Of a stretch of DNA of 64,000 nt, positions 29,140-39,731 are shown piece after piece. The stretch lies in assembly GCF_037975245.1 (NCBI RefSeq), contig NC_092571.1, positions 11,739,917 to 11,803,916 on the forward strand. The letters are read 5' to 3'. This DNA comes from Apostichopus japonicus. Its lineage: Eukaryota; Echinodermata; Holothuroidea; Aspidochirotida; Stichopodidae. Each line of letters starts with the position of its first letter. The first letter of the stretch is position 1. Under the pieces are notes generated by a model that saw nothing but the letters and a program-made list of their open reading frames with translations, had not been told where the DNA came from and ran no database searches. The position numbers and the translations under genes are program-made.

Positions 29140-31225
29140 TCATCCGTTCGCAGAACATATTATTTCCACTTCCGTTCAATCAGTTTTGAAAAACATGATA
29201 ACAGTGATATAGGGCAATAATTTTGATAAGAAAATGTGTCACCTTTTTTTTGAAGATAGGTACTACTTTTGAGTTTATCAGGAAATATGCCAGTACTAAA
29301 AGAGATATTACAGATGTGAGTCATGGGCTTGACAATAAAATGAATAACATGTTTGATATTACACCTGGCTTAAAACCATCGTAACCTGCTGCCTTATTTG
29401 ATTTTAAGTTGGAGCTTGCTGTTTTAATGAACTCAGCTTCAGTAAGAGGATAACTGAAAAGAGAACAGCTGTTTATGCTGTCATTCATTTATTTTTATTT
29501 ATTTAGGTTTACAGTCTTGTTCAGGGCCAAGGCCCTCTCACACTACTTTACAACCCTGGTCATTGGTAACTTGACACACCTACACACCAAAGTGTGCACA
29601 ATTCAATCAATCTCTCCTGGGGCACCACAGTGCACCACAACTACGTGTCCCCCGGGGGACTTCCCATAGGGAGCAGCCACAAACCGGCGCACGCAACTAT
29701 ATTTACAAGTTACCTTGCAGGTCCCCATTTATACACCTGGGTGAAGAGAGTCAATGGAGATAAAGCGCCTTGCCCAAGGACACAACGCAATGATCTGGCC
29801 AGGGCTCGAACCTGTAATCCTTAGATCACAAGTCCACTGCCATAACCACTTGACCACAATGCCCTCATCAAGAGTCATTCATGTGTATGACTTTTGCAGC
29901 AGTGTTCTTACTTTTAATCTTACTGGCAAGTTCCTGGCCCAAGTTAAGAAAACAATTATTAGTATGATTTGCTACTTCTTTTTTGTCACTAACTTGTTGA
30001 TTGTTATCGTTAAAGGCAGTGGGATAAGTGGAATGCTTATTTTGTCCGAGAATTTCCTTTACAGTTGTCCATGTTTGGCCAATATTGTTTCTGCCATTGT
30101 TAATTTTATTACAAAAGTATAAATTCTTTGAAAAACAAATAATCTGGTTAAGTTTGTTCCGGTATATAGTATAGGTTGACCTACTGTCATTAGTATTGTT
30201 CTTTAGGTAGCGTCTATAGATCTGATTTTTCCTCTTAACGGATATAAAGATTCCTTTAGTTATCCAAGGGTGTTTCTTTTTCCTCCTTTTTGTTTTACTG
30301 ATGTTATGCAATGGAAAACAGGAAGTGTAAGCGTCAGGCTTAGTAAGCATCTCATCCCATGTTTTACTTTTAATTTCAGAAATAAACTTATTAATGTTCC
30401 TATTGCTATAGTTACGGACTTGCAATGGGTTATACCTGACTGTACTCTGATTCACAGAGGCATGAAGGAAAATATGAAACTGGTCACTAATATCTGTAAT
30501 AAGTTTTCCAGATGTCATTAGAGAATCAACATTGGATAAAATGTTGTCAATTATGGTGGCAGAAGATGGACTAACCAGAGTAGGTTTAGTTTTTTTCGGA
30601 TAAAACTCGCTCGAATAAATAAGGTTAATAATGTCAGTAGATATGCTTGGATTGCTTGCTTTTGAAAAAGCAATTAAAAATCTCCCATGATATAGGTACT
30701 GCAGTGGTCATTAGCGATGGTGCTAAGGATAATCTGCATATTTAAATTAAAATCATCATTGGGAGGTCTGTATACACAACCAACTATAAGCTTTTCATTA
30801 CTAGGTGTATTCGTTTCAATGAATATCTCTTCAATACAATTGTTTAAAATAGACAAGTCTGTACGGTGTTTAAAATTATTAAGTCATTATTTATAAAAAG
30901 GCAAACACCACCACCCCTTGTTTCATTATGATGCTGTTCAATTAGTGTGTAATTGTCGATCTTAATTAGAGGAGAGATATCATTTGTAAACCAGGTTTCA
31001 GTAAAACAAAATTATGAAAAAATCTTGATTTAACAAAGAGATAAAAGATTAACAATATCGGAAAAATGTTTCTTTAGACTACGACTATTGGGATGTAGTA
31101 ATGATATACACTTATGGGATGGTGAGTTATTATAAGAATCGATGTCATAGTACTTACAAGAAACATTATTTTCGCTCATTTCTTCCGTGGAATTAGTGTT
31201 AAAAAGCATGTGTCACCGAGACGAC
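29140..31225 (-). mobile_element. LINE retrotransposon ORF2 fragments (endonuclease and start of RT)
   Basis: The minus strand shows an endonuclease domain in pieces. The start is at 31210-30890 (CISLLHPNSRSLKKHF, then FCFTETWFTNDI and HNETRGGGVCLF). At 30856-30674 there is VGCVYRPPND with YIMGDF, after which a stop interrupts GDFN. A linker follows at 30518-29868 (with RRKKKHPWITKGI), then the start of reverse transcriptase at 29460-29150 (LKSNKAAGYDGFKPGVI, FPDKLK, FKKK and a NYCPISLLS-like motif in a shifted frame). The order fits Jockey/CR1/L2-type non-LTR elements. Stops, frameshifts and loss of the rest of RT show that it is dead. Confidence 0.85.
29489..29873 (-). mobile_element. tRNA-derived SINE inserted in the LINE, with 9-bp target duplication
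   Basis: On the minus strand the head has an A-box-like AGTGGTTATGGCAGTGG and a B box GGTTCGAGCCC. The tail ends in AAATAAATAAAAATAAATG. GTCATTCAT flanks it at 29480-29488 and 29874-29882. The body matches 31447-31825 closely and 38775-39060 weakly. The insertion separates the LINE linker from the RT segment. Confidence 0.85.
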
Positions 31226-31446
31226 GCTCAATGAAGCTGAACCAGTAGTCGTAGGTTTTAACCCACATATTGCACACGTGGTTCAACAAGACCACGGTGA
31301 AAAAAATTGTTACCGGGCAAAACCGACCACACGACAAACTGTGGTATACAGGGGCTTACAGGGGTTTACTGCGGCTTTCTGGGGTTTACGGCGGTTGTCT
31401 GGGGTTTGCAGCGGCTTTATACAAAGGAACAGTGCTATAGGAGCAA

Positions 31447-31825
31447 TCAATCAATCAGAAGACATTTATATAGCGCCAAAGTCAACATAAATTGTTCAAA
31501 GGCGCTATTAGCCTTGGTCATTGGTAACTTGTCACACCCGCACACCAAAGTGTGCGCAATTCAATCAATCTCTCCTGGGGCACCACAGTGCACCACAACC
31601 ACGTGTCCCCCGGGGGACTTCCCATAGGGTGCAGCCAGAAACCGGCGCACGCAACTATATTTACAAGTTACCTCGCAAGTCCCCATTTATACACCTGGGT
31701 GAAGTGAGGCAATGGAGATAAAGTGCCTTGCCCAAGGACACAACGCAATGATCTGGCCAGGGCTCGAACCTGTAATCCTTAGATCACAAGTCCACTGCCT
31801 TAACCACTTGACCACATGCGACGCC
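31447..31825 (-). mobile_element. tRNA-derived SINE, second copy
   Basis: It has the same head and body as 29489-29873 over most of its length (for example GTGTCCCCCGGGGGACTTCC on the plus strand), and ends in GGCGCTATATAAAT with a short ATTG repeat tail. No target duplication was recognised. Confidence 0.82.
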
Positions 31826-32365
31826 TCTCTGAACCAGGAGAGGATTGAAGCATATAACTCTCATAATATGCAAGTTTGCATCGATTACGTAAGTGTGCAT
31901 CGATTACATAAGTATGCAAAACAAGGAGGCGGACGGTATAAAAGATCACCAGTTAAGGGGGGTATTGACCTTTGCCCGACCTCGACCAAGCGGAAATTTC
32001 CCTTTGGTCACGCTTAGGAAATAACACACATCTGCAACGATGGCATAATGGCTAGTAGAAAGTAAGGGTTGATTGTCATTTTCACTTTAATGAATTGAGT
32101 CCAATATAGTCATTTCAGTTAGTTTCTATGGCCTCCTTTATTAGCAATTCCTGTCTGTCCTTTCTCCTTAGGGCGGAAATTGTAGGTTTTCTCGATCGCT
32201 GGTTGTGTGGTTTTCTTTTGTTGACTGGTTAACTTCTTCGGTACAGTGCAGACGTCATCGATTGAAGCTGCTCTCTTCATTCTTGTGTGTTCTGTTGCAG
32301 AGGATCAAGTTATCGGGGGTTGGGAATTTGATGTTGCAAGTAGGTTTTCTTTCTGCGTTTTATTA
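31826..32365. other. No gene seen
   Basis: It separates the SINE from the ORF1 remnant. A TATAAAAG is present at 31937, without a supported transcript downstream. Confidence 0.45.
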
Positions 32366-32367
32366 TA

Positions 32368-32770
32368 TTAATCTGCTGGTTTTGGTCTGTTTGTCAAATT
32401 GCTATTTTCACTATGTCTTTGCTTTGGTAAATCTTTGCTTTCTGTGTCCATGACGATCGACGTTTCACTTTCGTCTGTGTCTAAGTACGATCTACAGGTC
32501 TGATCTGTCACTTGACTGTCTTTTCTGGTGTCTCCTTTAAGATTAGGTTGTTTGTGAACTTCATCATGGTTCTCTTGATCGGATTCTCTCTTCTTCTCTT
32601 TGTCATGCTGATTCTCCATCTTGCTAGTAATCTTCTTCATGAATATTCAGTGCAGCTGAAGCTTTTGTGGCCAAAGCGATGACAGTTAAAGCAGTCTATT
32701 GATGGGCATCTTGATTCGGAGTGTCCCAGCGCCCAGTGTCCCAATGTTATCCTGTCTAGTTATGACTCCT
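32368..32770 (-). pseudogene. LINE ORF1 remnant with a zinc knuckle
   Basis: The minus strand encodes HWALGHSESRCPSID followed by CFNCHRFGHKSFSC, a CX2CX4HX4C knuckle. A shift of one base then leads into a charged segment (MKKITSKMENQHDKEKKRES and onward) ending at 32368. The arrangement fits the nucleic-acid-binding ORF1 of I/Jockey-type LINEs. It lies upstream of the ORF2 remnant on the same strand, so it probably belongs to the same element. Confidence 0.6.
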
Positions 32771-35263
32771 TAAAGTATCTGTATCATTCTGCTCATTCAA
32801 CTTGTATATAATTTTCTTCTTTACCAGGGAGTCAATTCAGGCTTTATAGAAGACTTCCTTTCACATTTTAATATTTTGTGATAAAACAAATAAATAAACA
32901 AACAAATAAACAAATTTTGATAATATCAGCTACCAAATGGCAGAAAAATCGTATATTTTTGAGAGATATAAATTGTGACATGTCCGAGGGTCGCGAACAC
33001 TTGCCAACCATATGACAATGGTACCTCATAAAACTTCACAAGATCAAGGACTGAAATGTGATTCAAAGCAATTGTACAGTGTGGAGATTTTAATAAGGGA
33101 AAGTACCAAATAAATTCCTGAACAGCATAAGTGGGCCTGATGATTACAAAGACAAGACACTAAAACCTCCAGTACGCACATTTCTTTACTAAAATTTAGG
33201 GGGGGAAATAGGAAATGGACCAGACTAGAAAACTGATAGAAAGGAGAGAGATGGAAGGATAAAACCTAACCACAGACAAGGAAAGACAAATATTTCAAAA
33301 CAAATGAGCAGACTTTTAAGGACTGTAATGAAATGTATTCATTTGCACAACAGGTTTACATAAAAACACATCTAGGGGAGAAAAGGAGCTAATCCTTTGA
33401 AGAAAAGGGCTTGTGATAGTTGGCAGTAAATTGGTAAGGAATCCTTTGAGTAAGCAACAAAATAGCAACACACCAGATGAAGATATCGACAAGATTTTTA
33501 GGAATAAAAGGTTCTGGGGGGGGGGGGGGAATACAGCAGGTAGATTCAAAAGGAAGAAGTGGGCATTGACCAAAAATTGTTCAATAGAAGCTCATAGATA
33601 AATGTTATCAATTTGTGTAGGTTAACATACAGCAGACTGTGGTACATATGTTCATTATAGATCTATAGCTGAGAGGGACAAGTGGGTGTAAATGTTAAAG
33701 GTTCTTTTTTGGAAGAAAATCATCCAACACAGAGACTGGATATCAAACATCTTGATCGACCCTATGCCTCCTAATGCATTGCGATTGTAACCATGACTCA
33801 TGAGATCATAGTGTTCTGTATTGAAAGTGAAATATCACAAGTCCTTTGAACAAATGTTACTGGTGTTCTTTTAATAAAGTGACTCATATGTTTATATATC
33901 TTTTAATAAAGTTGTCTTATATGTTAAGGTTATCTATTTATTTTTTTTTGGGGGGGGGGGTAGTTTTTTTTATAGGTGTTATGGTTTTCTATTTTCTTTG
34001 ATGGGAGTACTCTATTCGATTGAGCCCAAAACTAAAACGGGATTTCTTAGTTTACTTCCTTTCACAATTTTTACTTATTTGTACTTACTGTATATTGTCT
34101 TGTTCACCTTGTAATACTATGTGATGAAACAAAATATTAATAAATAAAAATAAATAAATGTATCCTCTCAACTACATGACTCCTGTATCCAGCATGTACA
34201 TCAAGAAACACTAATGTCAATCTACTCAAGAACATTCACATTTGGCAAACACCCTGACATATGTCAGCACTTGGAACTTGATTTTAGCCACTAGATTCCT
34301 TTTTCACTTGCATTCAGCAAGAGATTAAACTAAATATTTTGAAAATTCCAGGGCTGGATATTTAGATGGCATTTCAACTAACACTGGTGTGGAATATTTT
34401 TCCCCCAATAAAAGTTTTAAATAGGCAGCCCCCAGAATTTTAAACTTTAAAAGGTAATGTATAAACACTGTTCGCATTGTTAATACTTAACCATCAACAT
34501 TAACGATTACATAATTAGAAAACTGATTCGCAAATGTAACGGCCAGAAACAGTGACATTCACGGACAGTGGCAGTCCTCATTTATTGATGCTTCGTGCTG
34601 AGTTACTGTACCACAGTGTTGCATATACTGTACGATACACATTTACTCTCGCGAAACTGGGCCTACCTAGAACAGACCTACAATAAATAATGCCAGAGTT
34701 TCTGTCAAATTTACAAACGTTCTAAAACGGTAACCTCCGCCCTATAAAGCTTAATCAACCTACGCAGTTTATAAGTAGTAATATCGTTATTTAAGAAACT
34801 TCGGGCGTAAGGTCCAAATCCTCGATGACGGGTTAAGTAAGGCTATCATGGGTATCACTAGTATCAGTAACATTTACGGCCATGTACAGTATATATCTTT
34901 AACCTGGATGTATACAGGGTAAGGATCAAGCCTTCAATAAATCACGGTGAGGTCGTTATGAATGGTTGATATTCGGAATACTTACGCCTGCGTTAACCAG
35001 AAACCAAACAGCTTTAAATTCAAATCGATAAAAGGACGTCGTTTTAGTCACGGTTCTAACGTACTTAAGACATATACAAGAATCTCCGGCCAATGAGATT
35101 TTCAGATCTGTGTAGTACTAGCAGAAGTAGTAAACTAAATGCTAAGCGGCGCACTGCAGCACATGTGCAATATGCCAAATAATGCCCACATGGTGTAATT
35201 CTATGTTGCTCCCCGACTGTATATGGAACGCCAAATGCAATCCTACGAACATAGTTAACGAAG
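32771..35263. other. Intergenic, no gene seen
   Basis: AT-rich sequence. It has A-rich microsatellites at 32883-32920 (AAACAAATAAATA type) and 34130-34160, and G-runs at 33517-33529 and 33950-33961. No exon was recognised. Confidence 0.55.
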
Positions 35264-36343
35264 TTGCACCTACACTTTTTGGTTTCGATGATAATCGTAA
35301 CCTACGTAGTCATGCAGGCGGATGAGTGCAGGCGCGGATCCACAGGGGGGGGGGTCCAGGGGTCCCCCTGCTCTTGGCCAAAAAAAAAGAGAGAGAAAAA
35401 AATAATTAAATTAAACGTCAATTTTAAACATGTACAGGAGAATTGGAAGTGGGATGGTGAAACCAAAAAGCGGGCTCAAGGTTTCTTAGCGAACTTCGGC
35501 AACTTTGAGATGATTATGTGCCTAGTGATCCTGAAGAACGTTCTGCACCCGCTGCGCGCAATTACCACCAAGCTGCAGAAGAGGGACATGGATATTAGAT
35601 CCGCCTACACATCACTGACAGAGGTCAGCAACGATATAGTAGCAATCCGAAGGGATATTGATGCCAGGTTTGCCCTTTGGTACCAGGATGCCCTAGACCT
35701 CGCCAAGGAGCTGGATGTCGAAGAAGCTAGACCTCGGGCGAAGGGAAGGAATGCATACCGGGCAACGCATCCAGCTGAGACCCCAAAGGATTATTTCAAA
35801 CGAGCAATCGCCATACCATTTGTAGATGATGTCTGTTCCCAAATGAAGGAACGTTTCGCCACCGACTCCAACGGTGCAATATTAGCACTATTTACCCTCA
35901 TTCCTTCAGTGATGATAAATATGGAGGTATCGGAACTCCCAAAAGTTGTAGAGGGTCTAGTCATGTACAGAGATGATTTTCCCCGGTTCAAGAGCCTCCG
36001 CACAGAATTGGAAGTATGGCACTCCAAATGTAAGAACATGCAGAATCCCCCAGATTCACTGTTGATAGCACTGCACACATGTAACAAAGACCTTTTCCCT
36101 AATTTGGTGGTTCTTCTACAGATCGCATCTGTCATTCCGGTGACAAGCTGTAAAGCAGAGAGATCGTTTTCTGCGGTGAGAAGGCATAAAACTGTTCTCC
36201 GATCAACAATGGGCGAGGAACGTCTCACAGCTCTTGTTCTCATGAACACGTATTATAACACTCCTATCGACACTGACGAAGTGGTCCGAAAGTTCATTGA
36301 GAAACATCCACGGCGTTTGTTCTCTCCAATCTACCATGAATAG
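35264..36343 (+). CDS. hAT-family transposase, C-terminal portion only
   Basis: The frame is open from 35264, but recognisable transposase sequence begins at about 35430 (ENWKWDGETKKRAQGFL). About 300 residues follow, similar to the hAT transposases of the 52-kDa-repressor / ZMYM-like group. The hallmark is the C-terminal dimerisation region: SCKAERSFSAVRRHKT followed by LRSTMGEERLTALVLMN. The BED zinc finger and the N-terminal half of the RNase-H-like core are absent, so the protein is not expected to transpose DNA. The frame is intact to a TAG stop, unusual for a dead copy and possibly a sign of recent insertion or of domestication. The first 45 or so codons read through element-end sequence. 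Confidence 0.75.
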   Translation: MHLHFLVSMIIVTYVVMQADECRRGSTGGGVQGSPCSWPKKKREKKIIKLNVNFKHVQENWKWDGETKKRAQGFLANFGNFEMIMCLVILKNVLHPLRAITTKLQKRDMDIRSAYTSLTEVSNDIVAIRRDIDARFALWYQDALDLAKELDVEEARPRAKGRNAYRATHPAETPKDYFKRAIAIPFVDDVCSQMKERFATDSNGAILALFTLIPSVMINMEVSELPKVVEGLVMYRDDFPRFKSLRTELEVWHSKCKNMQNPPDSLLIALHTCNKDLFPNLVVLLQIASVIPVTSCKAERSFSAVRRHKTVLRSTMGEERLTALVLMNTYYNTPIDTDEVVRKFIEKHPRRLFSPIYHE

Positions 36344-36555
36344 ATCATCAATAAAACTAGCTAACTCGTACTGATGCAGATACATTTCGAGTGAGTTTTT
36401 GTAGGTGCTTTGCATGGCTAAATTGAAGGGGGTTCCCTGTTGTACTTAAATATCCAAGAATTTCACAATGGATAGAGGGAAACCCACTCCCCTTAGACCC
36501 TAGGATCACTGGAGGCCAAATCCCTCACCCTTCCAGAATCCTTGATCCGGCCCTG
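35329..36555 (+). mobile_element. hAT transposon with truncated transposase
   Basis: The left end CAGGCGCGGATCCA (35329) and the right end TTGATCCGGCCCTG (ending 36555) form imperfect inverted repeats bracketing the transposase frame. The flanking 8-mers (GATGAGTG and CATCAAAC) do not match, so a target duplication is not visible. Confidence 0.7.
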
Positions 36556-36719
36556 CATCAAACAGTGGTGACGGAACGGGAGGGGATTGGGGGCTAAAGG
36601 CATTATGATTTTTGTATTATCTCAACTCATCTGATATGTATTACCATATTTCATAGATTGTTTTTTTCTCATCAATTGAGAAATTGCAGACATGAGATCC
36701 ATATTTTCAGGCTAGGTAC

Positions 36720-37135
36720 ATGCAGCTTAGAATACTCGGAAAGTGCCGTTTCCGGCCATCTGGGGGGTTTGAAAAGTCAAAAATTTTCTCAAGAAGGGAG
36801 ACTTGGACCAATCTAATATTGGAAAGGAGTACCACATGAAATAAAAGAAACTACTTGTGTTTGGTGGAGGTCAAAGTTCATTTGGGGTCACTAGGGGTCA
36901 AATTGTGAAAACCTTGTAAACATGATATATCAAGAAGGGAAGCTTCGGCCAATCTCATATTTAGTATGTAGTTGTCACACGTTAAGCAAAAGAATTCTAT
37001 GTTGTTTCTTGGAGGTTAGAGGTCATTTGGAGTCACCAGAGGTCAAAATGTGGAAACCTTGTTTCACAATCTACCGTATCTCCAACCGACCAGCGTATAA
37101 GATAACATGCCGCGTTACTCCTCATAAGAATAGGA
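36720..37135. repeat. Dispersed repeat shared with 54905-55195
   Basis: It shares GTCATTTGGGGTCACTA-like phrases, AATTGTGAAAACCTTGTAAA and CTCATATTTAGTATGTAGTT with 54905-55195 in the same orientation. The first 70 bp carry a piece of the hairpin motif family (GTGCCGTTTCCGGCCATCTG). Confidence 0.75.
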
Positions 37136-38770
37136 GAGGTTGTTGGCAATTGGAAATTAGATTATGGGCATCCGTAGATAGTAGCATTGCGCATTGCATA
37201 GCGTCATTGGTTTAACGGTGTCGCTACCTGCATACGGCGCTGCGTGCATGTATTGCTTGTATACATACAACGTTGCTATTGGAATAGATGGTATTATATC
37301 TTGAGTTTCCGTTGTTGAAGTTTTCCGTCGTACTTCGCAATTGTTGAGATGGCAGTGTAAAATAAAAACTTCAGGTGTGGATGTAGTTTCGTTGGGGAAA
37401 TGACCAGGCGCCGCTTACGAAACTTAACTGTCGCGTAGTTAGATTTTTGTCCATGACTAATCTCAATGCGAATTAACTGTGTAAAATGGTTCGCTATCTG
37501 CACGTGCATTATGTACGGGAAGTTTTCAGGTTCGCAGATTGTTCACAAACTTCACGTACAATTTACAAACATACAGCGAAAACATCATATAAAATAACAA
37601 TTTATTACACGGAACGGTTTAATCTTACGAAGTGCGTAGTGTGTTTTAAAGGCGTTCCTAAATATGTTGGGTTCATATATGAATTTCTCAACCAATTTGA
37701 AAAAAATGATTAAACATCGATATCACCACGGCATGGTTATGCACAGGCAACCCCGACATAGTAGAGTTAGTACCAGTGGCCCAGGTATAGGCTACTAACA
37801 ATAAACATTGGACATTCCCATCCGAAGTTTAGATATAAGAGCATTAAATTACCATAGCCTAAATAAACAAACTTTACCAAGTTGTAACCACTTTATTCCG
37901 AGTTTCGCAATATTAAAATTCATAACTTAATGACACAAGACCACTTTCGAGTTGATCTGCAAAACACAAATCCACGATACACGATTACCTGTCATGTTGG
38001 TAAAACATTTTCGACGCCAAACCATGAAACTGCCGAGTTGCTATGACTTCAACGTGCCAGTGTAAAATTGGGTTCGTTAACACAAAAACGTGAAGGAAAA
38101 AATGTTTCGTGTCAGAATATCAATTATCTTAAGGTGGCCAAACAACTCCTAAATTACTTCTTAAGGCATTTCCTACATGCCATCAGTCATAATTCTCAAA
38201 ATATACATCATTTTAAGGAGTTTTGAGACAAGTTTACTGTTATTGCTGCTAGGTTTTTTGCAAAGATTTTCACTCAACATTAGTTGCGAGTGGCAGATAG
38301 ATGCTCTTTCAACCTTAGATTTTCATTGCGATCGTTTTGATTTAGACAGTGTAATGGAGTAATAGCAATATTTTTTTTTGCGCACCAATCTGCAGCTAAA
38401 AGTCAAGATAAATAAATGGGAAAATGTTCGAAGTAGCGGTTCAAAGTAGCAGTGATGTACTGTGTATGCTTAGGACTCGCGCAAACCTAGCTACATAGGA
38501 TACCCCTAGAACTAGAGGAACCCTAATGTAACAGAAGCCAAGCTATATTCGTAGGTATTTTTGCAGATGTTTTATTTTGAAATTGTTTGAGACATTACAG
38601 TAGGCCTTGCTGCTTAGTTATGATTCTGAGACATGCTTTATTTTAGTTATCATTTACTTTTGGTGGGAAAAAGTTTAAATTTTATACTGCACAGAAATTA
38701 TTTGGTCTACACTTGATTTGACAATGAAGTTGAAAGTTGAAGATGAAGGTCGTATCAGTTTACAGTACCG
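37136..38770. other. Intergenic, no gene seen
   Basis: AT-rich sequence with no recognised exon or repeat. Confidence 0.5.
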
Positions 38771-38774
38771 CTCA

Positions 38775-39060
38775 ATTCAAACAGTCCCGGACTCGCACGA
38801 GAGTGCGCCACATCTACGTGTCTCGTGGAGGGCTTCCCATGCATAGGGTTCAGCCACAACTTCCGGCCGCAAGCAACAATATAATGTAAAGGTTAGCTCA
38901 CATGGTATATACCACATTTATACACATGGGTGAAGAAAGACAATGAAGAATAAATGCCCTTGACCTAGAACAGAACGTAACGATCTGGTTATACTGACTC
39001 AAACCTGCAATTCTTACATCGCACTTCCATTGCATTTCCATATGACCACCACACGCTTTC
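38775..39060 (-). mobile_element. tRNA-derived SINE, old third copy
   Basis: It is a diverged match to the SINEs at 29489 and 31447, retaining GGCTTCCCAT, ATTTATACACATGGGTGAAG and the degenerate tRNA head at its right end. The B box is mutated. Confidence 0.65.
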
Positions 39061-39664
39061 GACAATAGTACCAGTTTGAGCGTTTTCGACTGCGTGACCA
39101 TATTAGAGTTACTCCTGCTTTCCAGAATTCTACGGTATACCTATAGGTCATTCTCGCAAAATATCTTCACAGTAATTTAATATACATGAAGGGAATTAGG
39201 GATACTAATTGATGTTCTATTTTGAAATAAACTTGGCTATCGATTATTTTTCACGCCTCAACGATTTTCATCATCGCAATATGTACATCAATTGAATCCC
39301 TTAAGTCTTCTCAGCTCGGGGCCGGGACTGGCATCGTTCCAATATTATGCACTATTTGGATGAGTTGTCAAAAACAATTGTATAAGATGCATCGTACGTT
39401 TTCTTTTACTGGGGGAAGAAACGGGGTGAAATCAATTTTTCTCTTTTGTGTGCTCTGTAGCAGACGACTATACTTAATTGATTTATTAAATAGATCATTA
39501 GTAAGAACTGTATTCATATCGTCATTAATTATAACTTGGTATATACTATCTTTACAAGTTCACTTGTTTTTCATACCCGCAATCATAAAGTGAGGTGCGT
39601 TTTTCTGTAAGCGGTGTTTTTCTCAAAGGAATTTGGAAGACTGGTATATACACGGTACTTCAAG

Positions 39665-39731
39665 ATGAAAATAAACGTTTTGTTTTTCTGTTCTGTGATT
39701 CTGATACCTCTTGTAGCATGTTCATCAACAG
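39665..39731 (+). CDS. PAN-protein exon 1 (signal peptide)
   Basis: ATG plus 21 codons and one base. The h-region is [13 protein letters not shown], with a plausible cleavage after ACS. The donor is ACAG|GTAATC. Confidence 0.68.

Noticed and set aside
31930-32453. A promoter at TATAAAAG (31937) with a downstream hydrophobic frame
   Set aside because: The frame has no domain and is antisense to the LINE ORF1 remnant. TATA-like sequences are common in AT-rich DNA.
39640-39652. TATATACA as the TATA box of the PAN gene
   Set aside because: It lies only about 20 bp before the ATG, too close for a normal start site plus leader.
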